A program made the translations under genes and the position numbers. Source: Xylogone sp. PMI_703 (taxonomy: Eukaryota > Ascomycota > Leotiomycetes). From it: a DNA stretch of 64,000 nucleotides. The notes beneath the pieces are model-generated. The model worked only from the letters and a program-made list of their open reading frames with translations. It was not told where the DNA came from and ran no database searches. The stretch covers positions 4,712,001-4,776,000 of the forward strand of contig JAJTUQ010000002.1 in assembly GCA_021399445.1 (NCBI GenBank). Reading direction: 5' to 3'. Below, piece by piece: positions 11,522 through 21,675 of the stretch (positions are counted from its first letter, which is position 1; the number at the start of each line of letters is the position of its first letter).

Positions 11522-12442
11522 AAATAGCATTCCAAGGAAAGACTATTTCCAAGGTGCGGTTCGGTGTTTCAAGGGCTCACAAGGTCAAAAAGGCGTGTAT
11601 TCGGCATTCAATCAAATGGATACGTTTAGGAACTTCAATGTTTTACGCACAACGATATCAATAACTTGCAGGAAAATCCTCTGGCACGATCATATTCGTT
11701 CTTCAAGATAGCTGTTGGGTAGATATCGGTTTTCGGCTTTGTGCAATACCTTTATGTCAAATCCCCTTTCTCAGCTAGATACTAAGTAAAGGACATGATT
11801 ATTCCTTATATAACTGGAAATATTTGATACAGTATAATCCAAATAGTAGTACCGTAACTTAAGATGGGCAGAATCTATATTGTTCCATAAGACTCCTAAC
11901 CCGGCATTTTCTCTCCGCCCTTAGTCTGGTATGATGGATGTGGATATCTGCAAAGCATATTTCCCTCGTATAGAAGAGAATGGAGATGTATGGTTTTGCA
12001 AATAGCATGAGGAATCCACCCAAGGTGTATAACTAAGCATACTTCTATCCATCTTGCTCAAGTCATAATTAGAGCATGTGCACAGCGAAGAGCCCTCAAT
12101 TTAGCTTCTCAATAGCCGAGGTTTACCCCAGCGTATAAAGTCAGCTATTTGTTATTGTGGAATACCTTTCAAGACTCATATCAATAGGATATGTCTTAGA
12201 GAACATATGAAACGAGCATAATTATTGTGTATACTGTTACAATGCACAGATTTGAACTATCTGTGAAGTATTCTATTTTTACTCATTCAGAGCTAGTTAC
12301 CATTCATTAACATAGACCAAAGGCAATCCTATACCTTCCACCAGGTATTATGCCAATGCTGTGATGCAGATCGTTCCCGTTTCCCATACCGCTAACACCA
12401 AAAAAGTACGATACATAGATATGAAAGATGCAAAGAGCGCCT
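11522..12442. other. Convergent 3' intergenic region
   Basis: AT-rich spacer between the convergent SBA1 (+) and TMA46 (-) genes. It should hold both 3' UTRs. No other feature is seen. Confidence 0.5.
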
Positions 12443-13587
12443 CTACGACGCTTCCTCGTCGGCCTCGCCATCGTTAATGTCAGGCGTACCACTACCAGGG
12501 CCATCATTATCTGCATTGACCGCTGGCCCTTTGCCATATGCTGCCATTCGCTCAGCTTCTTTCTTCTCCTGAAGAGCCTCTGTCTCTTGTCGAAGTTTCT
12601 CCATATTCCAAGCGTCATCGTCCTCATCGTCCTCATCTTCGTCTCCGCTTGCGTTCCAGTCACCTTTCTCAAACAGAGCACGACCGGTAGCCTCCTTTGC
12701 AAGGCGAGCTTCTTCTTCAGCTGCCTTCTTGTCCATTCGTTCTGCTTTCCACTTGGCAAACGTTTCAGGTGTGACGGGAGTCAATTTTCCTGTCAGCTTG
12801 TGGCGCTCCGATTCCAGAAAATCTTCGAGAGTCAACGTCTTTAGGGGCGATTTATCCAGTAAAGCTTTCTCCGCGGCTCGCTGTTCCTTTGTTTTGAGGA
12901 CAAACCTACAAGAGTTAGAACACAGGACCATGATTTAATAGAAGGGAGTGATACGAACCCGGGAGGCAATTTATGCTGGTACATGCACTTATCCCCTCCA
13001 TTCGGACATATCCAAAACCAGCCATATTTTCCTTCCTCAATAGCTTCGATGAAGTACTTACAGACCTTGTCTGTTGTTGTTCTTTGATTGCCCTTCTTCG
13101 ATAGAACCACGGATCTGAGCTTTTCCTCATCCCAGTCATCAGAAGTCTCCGCTCTTTTCTTTGCTTCCTCTTCCTCTCTTGTGTCCTGGTATAGATCTTT
13201 CTTTTCCGTCTTCCGCTCAACGCTTAAATCATGAGAGAACTTGCATTTCTTGCCCTTCTCACAATGGCCCTTTTTATAGTACTGACATAGCACAGTCTTT
13301 GGATCGACTCCGAACGGAACTTTCTGGACCTGAACTGGTTTGAAGAGCTCGGCGGCTTCTTTTCTTGCAGCTTCAGCCGCGGCCTTCTCCTTTTCTCGTT
13401 GTGCCTTCTCTGCCGCCTTCTTTTTCTCTTCTGCAGAACCACCAGCCTTGGCAGACTGAGTCATCTGGGCAATGATCTTTTGTGATTGTGCCCCCTTTTT
13501 ATTCTTCATCCCGAAAGTTTTGTCCTCCACAATCTTCGCTGCGGAGGGCTTCTTGCCCCCGCCTTTATCTGCTTTCTTTGGTGGCAT
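12443..13587 (-). CDS. TMA46: Tma46/ZC3H15 (DFRP1-like) CCCH zinc-finger protein
   Basis: Two exons, 13587-12959 and 12905-12443, joined over a 53-nt phase-2 intron, give 363 aa. The start [13 protein letters not shown] and the basic Ala/Lys/Glu-rich coiled-coil stretch (about 40-80) are typical of the family. Two CCCH fingers follow: C101-x7-C109-x5-C115-x3-H119, and C176...C194-x6-C201-x3-H205. The region [16 protein letters not shown] and the acidic C-terminus match the part that binds and stabilises the DRG1/Rbg1 GTPase. The protein associates with translating ribosomes in the cytoplasm; a role with Rbg1 in relieving stalled ribosomes is known in yeast. It is divergent from the OST4 gene. 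Confidence 0.93.
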
Positions 13588-14138
13588 CGTTACGGTGTCT
13601 AACCTGTATTCCTAGAAATCTGTGACTTGTCAAGCGATAAAGTGATACACAAAATAAAGGCAATTGAAGTAAAGTGTATGTCCAGAAATGACTGTGTGGC
13701 ATGCGCCAGGAAATGTTTGGATAATGACGCTCAAGCAGGCTTCATCGCATCGATGGCAAAACACAGCACGAGGACTTACGATTTGGTGGGGGTGCCGCAA
13801 TATAAGTGATTGGCTGATAAGCGACGGCAGTTCAGTTGATAGGGACGTGCGTGCGCGGCCAGAAGCTCTGGGGCTACAAGCTTCAAGCTGGCCTTATGAA
13901 AAGAGCCCTGGTGGAAATCGCAACAATAACCTCTAACTCACGCTCTTTATATTACCATAACCCCACAGGGAGGTAGCAGGTAGGAAGAATTCCGAGGGGA
14001 TACAATATGTGCTTTGCCAATGCTAATTGTCAACAGGCTCTACAAACATTCACCTTGTCGCAACGTCTACGTGGCTCTGTTCCAGTACCGAATCGTGTCC
14101 GAACTTGCCATTGTATACTACAGGTATCTGTTCGCAAG
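13588..14138. other. Divergent promoter region of TMA46 and OST4
   Basis: 551 bp between outward-facing starts. An AG/GT combination just before the OST4 ATG (about 14121-14126) could mark a 5' UTR intron, but I cannot prove it. No coding gene is supported. Confidence 0.4.
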
Positions 14139-14318
14139 ATGATATCTGACGATGAATTATATCGGCTTGCAGTCTTTCTTGGCTCGGCCGCGATGATTCT
14201 TATTATCCTCTACCACTTCCTCGAAGTTAATGCCATTGAGGAGCCACAGTCAGACACCAAGCCTACAGCTGCGTCGGACTTACCTTCAGACACTAAGAAC
14301 ACCAATGCAACAAGATAG
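14139..14318 (+). CDS. OST4: Oligosaccharyltransferase subunit Ost4
   Basis: A 59-aa mini-protein starting MISDDELYRLAVFLGS. It has one transmembrane helix (about residues 8-27, rich in A, V, L, I, M) and a short polar tail. The MISD start followed by a single helix ending in IYHF-type residues is diagnostic of Ost4. This ER-membrane subunit holds the catalytic Stt3 and the oxidoreductase subunit together in the N-glycosylation complex. Yeast Ost4 is 36 aa, so this protein has an extra C-terminal tail rich in Thr, Asp and Ser of about 25 residues. The frame stays open upstream of this ATG, but the family start and the loss of resemblance upstream argue for 14139. Confidence 0.88.
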   Translation: MISDDELYRLAVFLGSAAMILIILYHFLEVNAIEEPQSDTKPTAASDLPSDTKNTNATR

Positions 14319-15134
14319 AACCACGTGAAAGGCGTTACTTGAAGAACTGAGCTGTATGAGAGTAGAAACGGACAGGCTGGGATTGAAGCATTGTGTAAAG
14401 GGATATTTGAATTTAGGATCATCTCCTTCCTCAAAGGCGTTGTGCGGAAAAAACTCTTGAAAGGACATTATTCCAGACTTCAATATGAGTGTCTGGTAAT
14501 GATTTGTGCAATGAATGCGCACGTTTGTGCTCACTATTGATCGTAAAGAAGGGGTCTTTTGAAAATATATACTTTCCGGCAACGATCACGGGATATTTCG
14601 AAGCCATCTCAACTAGAACTAAAATAAACGCAATAAAAGGTTAACTGTGTACAGCGACTTTTACGGTGCTGCTGTATTTCTCAGAGAGCCAAGGATGCAA
14701 GCTCCTTATCACGTGATACAACCACATGTGACGAGAGATCAAACCGGGATTAGCGCCATTGTCAAATCGCGACTTTCCTTTCGTCGTGTTTCCGTCTCAC
14801 TCCTGTAAGATCACCAACCAACCTCACTTCCACTTGCCGTACCAAGGCATTCTTCAGAATTTTACGTTTTCCATCCTATTAAATTCTACGGCCGCATAAT
14901 ATCACGTCTCTTTGACTCTCAGGCTGAGAAACCTCACCTTGCCACCCAGTCGCGTCTGCCTACACAGCCTCATTACAGGTAAACCTGCGACACAGCGCAT
15001 CCTCTAAAGCCATCCACGAATTTTTCATCTGCCACTCCTTGGGCGTTGATCGATCAAGATCGATCACTTCGTCCTCCTCATACTGCTGATTTCAAAGCTT
15101 CAAATCATTTACATACGAATCGAAATTCATAGAG
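14319..15134. other. Intergenic region upstream of YRA1
   Basis: About 0.8 kb holding the OST4 3' UTR and the YRA1 promoter and 5' UTR. It contains a perfect TATCACGTGATA palindrome, annotated separately, and a C/T-rich stretch from about 14770 to 14870. No gene is seen. Confidence 0.5.
14707..14718. promoter_or_regulatory. TATCACGTGATA palindrome (Cbf1/bHLH-type E-box)
   Basis: A perfect 12-bp palindrome with core TCACGTGA, about 420 bp upstream of the YRA1 ATG. CACGTG flanked by T/A is the known site of fungal Cbf1-type bHLH factors. That it works here is inference. Confidence 0.45.
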
Positions 15135-16888
15135 ATGTCTGGAAAGCTCGATCAGTCTCTTGACGAGATTCTCTCCACTCAGCGTCGATCCTCCAATCGA
15201 GGCAAAGCCAGTCGTCGCGCTCGTCGTGCCCCAAAGGCAGGAACGACTCCAGCCACTGCTCCAGTTGGAGGCATTCAGAAGAATGCAAAAGCAGCCAAAG
15301 CTGCGGTGAAGGCAACGCCTACCGGCCCAACAGTTGCACCAAACAATAGCAAAATCCAAGTCAGCAACTTGGTAAGTAAATATGTACCAATCATTCTTAA
15401 TCCATTCTAATTCTGCTATTATAGCCAAAAGATGTGAACGAGGCCCAGATTAAGGTATGTTACCGATGAGGCCATCCAGCCTTTGGAGTTTTATCGAATC
15501 ATTCCAAGAACGCCGAATCTCCCATCGATGTGATCTCGAACCTTTGTTATACGATATTATTGTATAATACATTGCGGTGTCTCATCAATCCAGTCTCCTT
15601 CTTTCATTCTGCTTATATCATCATGTTTTAAGCATTGATAGATTGAAGTTGAGCAGATATATGTCTTGCTTAATGCCCAATTCTTCAGGCTGTCTGGCAA
15701 ACACCTGTCCAAGAATATGGCGCAGACATGATATGATGATGGCGATCTTCAAGGGGATAACGTGTCAGACCTACCATTGTATATGCGGTCATCTACTATA
15801 ATACTATATAGTCAGATCAAGTATTAGCGAGCGTGGCAGCGGAGCAAGCAGCTTAGCAGTTCCAATCATTCCTTGGAAAACAACCGGTGTACTCAAAATT
15901 GACGAGGAATTAACGCTCGATCCGACAAATCAATACTATCGTGCCGGTCGAAGCGAACTTTACTATTGTTCTCACAGTCAACAAGAATTGAGATTTCGAA
16001 CAGTACCGAGCGTCTGATCTATGTTTGACTACCAGCGTTACGACTCCGGATACTTTCAGGATACACAGAGAGTCCCACTCGGAATTGATTGCAGATATGC
16101 TAACTTTTACTAACGCTCGCTGCCTCGCTCGCTTTTACTTGCTATGTTTTCGAAATTTGCACGTTGGAAATAGCCATGGCTTAGCGCTTTCACATCTTTT
16201 CCTACGGAGATTCGGTGTCAATGTTCATAGGCGCATTAATTCGGTATTTAGATAACTGACATAACCTTCCCCGAATAGGAATACTTCGTTAAGTCTGTAG
16301 GACCAATCAAGAAAGTAGAGATCTCTTACGGACCTGGAGGCGTCAGCAGAGGAATTGCGACCATCTCATTTGTTCGTCCTGATGGTGCTGCAAAAGCTGT
16401 CGATGCGCTCAACGGACTTCTTGTTGATGGAAGACCAATGAAGGTATGTAGATTTCTCGGTGTCCATAATATATTAATGCTAAAATTACTACTTAGATTG
16501 ATGTTATCCTTGATGCTCGTTCAGCTGCTGCTATTCCTCCTCCTAAGGGCTTGAGTGAACGCATTGTGTAAGTTACACAAACTTGTGAAATTGAAATTCA
16601 CCTCTAATAATATGCAATAGTCAGCCAAAGGGCCAAGTAAAGGCTCAGCCAAAATCAGCAGCTGCTACTAAGACCGTAGGCACTGCAGCTGCTACCCGTG
16701 GCAAAGGAGGTCGTCGAGGCGGCCGTACCCGTAACGCCCGCCCAGCAAAGAAGACCGCAGAGGAATTGGATTCGGAGATGGCTGACTACTTCAATACTGG
16801 CAATACTGCTGAGAACCCCGGTGCTGCTACAGGAGATGCTGCACCAGTTGCCAATGGTGATGCTCCTATGGAGGATGAGATCCTGTAA
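15135..16888 (+). CDS. YRA1: mRNA export factor Yra1/ALY/REF (S. pombe Mlo3-like)
   Basis: Five exons (15135-15371, 15425-15454, 16279-16443, 16497-16567, 16621-16888) encode 256 aa. The N-terminal GKLDQSLDEIL box and the C-terminal AEELDSEMADYF box are the two short motifs by which REF proteins bind the helicase Sub2/UAP56. Arg/Lys-rich spacers flank a single RRM (about residues 73-150) with RNP2 IQVSNL and RNP1 SRGIATISFV. The protein loads on nascent mRNA with TREX and recruits the Mex67 export receptor in the nucleus. Four introns are 53, 824, 53 and 53 nt. The 824-nt intron splits the RRM right after RNP2 and is far longer than any other intron in the window; if it is retained, the frame stops four codons into it. 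Confidence 0.95.
15455..16278 (+). other. Unusually long 824-nt intron of YRA1
   Basis: The donor is GTATGT and the acceptor is GAATAG, with a TAACTGAC branch-like element at 16253-16260. Splicing joins AAG to GAATAC in phase 0 and rebuilds the RRM. If unspliced, a TGA at 15467-15469 ends a 93-aa product. The intron holds a diverged inverted repeat, annotated separately. No convincing snoRNA or coding exon is seen in it. Confidence 0.85.
15818..16141. repeat. Imperfect inverted repeat inside the YRA1 intron
   Basis: The left arm 15818-15841 and the reverse complement of 16118-16141 match at 21 of 24 positions, including GCGAGCG and GGCAGCG blocks. Weaker similarity continues inward with gaps (for example TTAGCA and CAATCA/TTCC words on both arms). 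This looks like a decayed foldback or MITE-type element, or a regulatory RNA stem. The interior is about 276 nt. Confidence 0.7.
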
Positions 16889-17415
16889 ACATGGCCTATT
16901 AGTGCAGGAGCATTGAGGTCAAGTACCTATACTCAAGCTAGCACTACGGCAAGGTTCCATTTTCAGATCCTCACAAACATTATAATTGAACGCGCCACTG
17001 CAAGGTCTATTTTTGCGTATGATTTATTGGGTTTTCATGGCAGGAAATAATGGGAGATAATTGGGGTTCACTCGTAATATTGGCTAATTTGCCAAATTCA
17101 GATTGTATTAGAAGGGTTATTGGCGGGGTCTGCTTTCAGAATCAAAGAATTTTAGTTCAATGCAATGTACAAATTCGATACCCAAGTTCGATAAAGACTC
17201 ACACTTATAATTGTAAAAGACCACGCGGAGAGGGATAAGAAGCCACCGGATACAACTTGCTCTCAAAGTCAAAGTCACCTGTTAATCATGGGAGATTATA
17301 CAACCGTAGTCTGGCTGCAGCTTGATGGCTGAAAGCTATGAGGCGGTGCAAAGCAAAAGTATTAATGATTCTAGATAAACTACACAGTATATTTAAGCCG
17401 TTGTCATTCCATACA
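16889..17415. other. Convergent 3' intergenic region
   Basis: AT-rich spacer between the convergent YRA1 (+) and VPS11 (-) genes; 3' UTRs only. Nothing else is seen. Confidence 0.5.
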
Positions 17416-20400
17416 TCAATCCACAGTTGGAACATTCATAACTCCTGTCCCAAAGAATTCACTGATAATCCCAAATTTATCTGAACTCTTAGCCAAGCTA
17501 TCCAAGAACATATCATGCTTATCGGCGGTTTCGTCCTGTGCTTTCCGCAACGCTCTTACCATGTCATTCGACTGCTTGCAAGTTGGACAATCACCATCCA
17601 CAACCCCATCTTCCCCAACCTGGACATTCAAACATCTTTGATGGAAACTATGTTTGCACATAAAATGAACCGTAGGCAAATCCAGAGGAGATCCACAAGC
17701 TGAACATCGTGTCTGATTGAAAGTTTGTGGTTTGGAATTAAGTTCTGCAATTTCTTGACGTTTGGCCACGGTCTCAGTACGGTAGGACTGGATAATACGA
17801 CGGTTGGTTGCGATATCTTTTCGTTCTCGCTCAATAGTCTGTTGAAGGTATGATTTAACCATACCCATGGTTGCAACATCATTAGAACCTAGTGTCTGAA
17901 TCACTTGTAGCGGTGCCATAAGAGCGTCTTGGTCGATCTTTTTGAGCACGGCATCTAGCTCATCTCCTGCTTCCTCTAGCACGCGCCGATCAGAAGTAAA
18001 GTAGGCCAGTGCGGCAGGATACAGCTGTGGTTCTTCCGGCCCATACTTGCGCAGCGCCTTGATTGCACCACGGGTGTCTTTTGCCGCTGTATATGATCTG
18101 AATATATCGAATCGAAGACCAGCTTGTTCATGCACCAGCGTTGTGCCATCTCTGAAATTAGATAGATGAGATAGAAGCAGGACATTCGAAGTATCAATCG
18201 GTATATGAGTGTCTTCAATCAGTCTTTTAGCTCTATCCTCCCACTCCTCTCTATTTGCACCTTTCTTCTCAGTCGACTTGCGCAAGTACATCTCGAAGAG
18301 AGTTGTGTAAAGATCGACTTTATCCTCTTCCTTGAGGTCATGCTCTTTGAGACATGCCTCTAGGAATACAATAAACTCGTCAGGATGATCAACAAAGGAA
18401 GAAAAGGCACTTCTAGGCTGCGGGACCGTATACCCAGGTGTTAATACTGCGCTTGGGTCAACTGTAATCGGCTCCTCGGTAACAGTTGGCTCAAGGTCAG
18501 CAGGAGCCGCAGCTGCGTTGATATACGGAATCGGAAACCGGTCTCGGAGATTCTGAACCGCATTTGCTGCACCTGCTACATATCCCAGCTCTGGCTCCGT
18601 ATGTGGAAGTGTCGCAATGTAGTCGTTCTTTGGTTGATAATGTCCGGTATAGTAGTCGATAAATAGCTGAGTGGTATCCTTTGGGCAATTTTCGAGAAGT
18701 ACTCTAGAATACTTCATTAAATTTGGATAGGCCTTTATATAATTAGCTAGTATTCAAACGCAGGGACAAAAGACTCACTAGCTCTGGTTCCAGTCGACAG
18801 ATATACTGAAGAGCATCGTTGTATTTCTTGGAGTCTTCAATTAATATGTTAACAACAAGTTCATGCTCTCCATGCTTAGTTGCGAGATATGCCGCTTGCT
18901 CATAGTAGCCTCCTTGCCTACACATAGAAATGGCCGTATCGAGGTCAAATTTCAAGTCACCGGGTGATTTGATAAACTTTTCAAGCTTATCAATATCTTT
19001 TAGTTTTGCATAGCAGTTTAACAGTAGTGTTGTATGATCTGCAGTCGCCTTATGGTGCTCGTGTAATTCCTCCAGATACTCTATTAAATTGTGTATCCTC
19101 TGAGTATCGAGAAACTATATCAAATCAGCATAGGCAGAAATGAGTGTTTTATATGGAAATACCTTTCTAATAACCTGGGAGGGCTCTGTATTATCAATTG
19201 CCTTTAGATACTGCTGCATAGCTGCATCGTATTCACCTTTTTGGTACAGGAAGTCTGCATATTTTCTGAAAATAACATTTTGCTGTTGTATGTCCATTCC
19301 AGATTTCTGTGCCAGATTTATAGCATAGACGAACAGATTTCTTTGATACAGAATCTCAAGTCTCTGTTGCAAAGATTTCTCATGATACCGGCGGATCTAT
19401 GATCTAAGTTAGTTAAGAGTTCGGTGGCCACTTGGGAATATCCCACCTTCCCATCTTGTGTGAGTGTGAAAAGGTCTCCCCACATTGTGAACAATGCTTT
19501 GATTTGGGAGACAAGTGATTCCGAATGAGCAACGAACTTCAAGTCCGTATCTAGTAGGGTAAATGTTGATGTGTTGAACAAGCTTTCTGCTTGTGATGTA
19601 CCAAATCTGCGAGTTGAGCTTGTCTTTACGACCAAGTTTGCTGGTGGAGATACTAGAGCAACATAATCCTCGTAGACCTGTACCAAGCTCTTGGGTCCAT
19701 CATAGGCATAGCATGGGCCTCGACCATCTATTGCATAATAGTAAATAGCATCATCACGAACAACAACGATGTCGCCTGTCTTCTTATCAACTGTCATGCA
19801 ACCAACTGCGCATCCAGAATCCTCGATCGTCCGCCCCGGTTGACCTTGGCCTCGCCCAGTTATAACAAGTTTCAGAATTCGTGAAGTTGTCGCGACGAAT
19901 AAGGTAGTAAGTTTAGAGTCTTCTCGAAATTCAACTCCAGTAACGGGCTCTTCAGATTCGTGAACAATACGCTGTCTTGCCCCGCGGTCATGGATCAAGT
20001 CTCCTCTGATAACCGTAACTGAACCATTTGCGAATCCCACAGCTAGCTGCGAGAGGTCATCAAGGGCTGCGAAAGCGGATATCTATGGATGTTAGACCGG
20101 AGATGTTTGAGGAACATGACAAAATATAGAGAATATGCACATACAGGAAACGGCTTGCGCCCATTGTATATGCTCAAAGTCGATTGGCAGGTGGGCAAAC
20201 CAGTCTTCTTCACCGGCTTATCTAGAGCCCAGACTTTGAGAACCGGCTCATTAGATAGATCTTCCTATACTGCATAAGCTGGGGCACGATGTGAATTCAG
20301 AACAACCGTACCGCTAGTGTAACCAACAATGAGGTGCCTTCAACCTGCTTCATATGTCGAATGGATCCAGTCTCATGCGCCTGAAAGGTGCGCAGTATCT

Positions 20401-20631
20401 TAAAGGAAGGGGAGAGAATTCGGACGTATCCATCGTAGCTTCCAAGGAAGAGGTTCTCTGATCCAGAACACACGCAGCTGATCTCATTGTTTTCGAGGAA
20501 CGACTTGGTTTCATCGTCTGGGGGCCTGACCTCGCTGACTTCGAAGAAATCAAAGGTTCTCCACTACAGTTGATATCTCAGTACGCTTGCAGACTCCGCA
20601 TCGGTTATGTACTCACCGACGTTAATGCCAT
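17416..20631 (-). CDS. VPS11: Vps11/Pep5, HOPS/CORVET core subunit with C-terminal RING
   Basis: Seven exons: 20631-20617, 20563-20312, 20264-20145, 20082-19447, 19396-19163, 19114-18779 and 18732-17416. All junctions are phase 0 and the introns are 46-62 nt. The product is 969 aa, normal for Vps11. It begins MALTSWRTFDFFEVSEV, the conserved start of a WD-like propeller that runs to about 340 (with EDLSNEPVLKVWALDKP). An alpha-solenoid of clathrin-type repeats follows (RNLFVYAINLAQKSG, GGYYEQAAYLATKHGEHELV). The C-terminal RING-H2 lies at about 874-916 (CSAC...CKHSFHQRC...CPTC). Vps11 is the scaffold that joins the Vps18/33 arm to the rest of the tethering complex on endosomes and vacuoles. 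The first exon is only 15 nt. An in-frame stop rules out the upstream ATG at about 20652. Confidence 0.93.
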
Positions 20632-21675
20632 TACAACTGGAGGCTGTAGTCATGGCAGGACTCAGAACTCGAAGGTGTTGAGCAGCCTAGCGATCATTCG
20701 TCACCGTGCGATAGCTCTCAGATAACGTGCAGGGGTAAAGCTCCCTGATGTGCCTGGCTCTGTCGCTAGGTCCACTCCCCCCACATTATTGGAGAGCAGT
20801 CCCTTGATCCACAGGTCAAGGGGTATAGCAGATGAGCATAAGGAGGTTATTTTATTCTTATGGCTGTTTATATTCTCAGTCTCGTCAGTTTACATTTTAA
20901 GTATTATTATAGATCCAACTATCAGTCTGTACAGTTATGTATTTCAGGTGAATAGCTATAGCCAGATGCTGTGCTACTTTCTAGGTGAGAAGAGCTGTGA
21001 CCAAACAAACATTACAAGTCCCCAAGTTCTCTGTCCAAAACTTTGTTGCATATCTGTGGTCTTTAAAAAGACAAGACTAGCCCATGAAGAGGCCTGGAGT
21101 ACTCTCTGGTCCAACTGCCGCGCTGCCCCCAAATTGCTCCTAAATAGCCAGCGGCTAGCTAACGAATCGCCTCTGTACTACCTGTGAAACCGCCCAGCAG
21201 CCGGCCACAAGACAGGCTGAAAATGCCTTTAGATGTTTCAGACCCGCAACAGAAGTGAATTCACATCCCCCCGACCTCTTGCCACTTTTACTAAGTCTTT
21301 GGCCTGACAAAGTTACACTACACTCTGTTTTCTTTTTTGTTGCAGATCTGAGCCTTCTTCTCGAAGCTGTAGAATCAAGCCCGGTGTGCCTAGGGAATCA
21401 CTTGCCAAAGGACATTCCAGTTAGCAGCGGTTAGCTACCGAATCGGCAGCAGACCATCGGTAAAATAGTCTCGAATCAGTCTCAAAGCGGCTTAAAAGCG
21501 GCTTGAAAACATTGCCGGGTATTTGAGACGTGCAACAAAAAAAATACGGTCTCTTGCTCCAGGAATTCTCACTGGCCAACGCTTGATACATGCTGTGTGA
21601 TGAGGAATCACGATATTATGGACGTTATACGAGAGAATGGTCTTGGTAGATATAGGACACAATTGATGCTCCTTT
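20632..21675. other. Intergenic region upstream of VPS11
   Basis: About 1 kb with one open frame of 145 codons (20750-21187, +) that matches nothing I know and directly abuts the VPS11 promoter. It also holds a pair of 21-bp direct repeats and a short tandem repeat, annotated separately. Confidence 0.45.
21149..21445. repeat. Pair of 21-bp direct repeats
   Basis: 21149-21169 and 21425-21445 share CAGCGG-TAGCTA-CGAATCG with two mismatches, 276 bp apart. A further small tandem (AGCGGCTT twice, 11 bp apart) lies at 21486-21504. This may be the remains of a decayed repeat; there are no coding remnants. Confidence 0.65.

Noticed and set aside
15733..15739. C-box-like ATGATGA in the YRA1 intron (possible C/D snoRNA)
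   Set aside because: No CTGA D-box at a suitable distance with a terminal stem; the nearest CTGA is about 280 nt away.
19115..20616. VPS11 appearing broken into several short frames
   Set aside because: Six short phase-0 introns join all pieces into a full-length 969-aa protein, so it is not a pseudogene.
20750..21187. 145-codon plus-strand open frame upstream of VPS11
   Set aside because: No domain, membrane topology or intron pattern that fits a known gene. It may be chance; left as intergenic.
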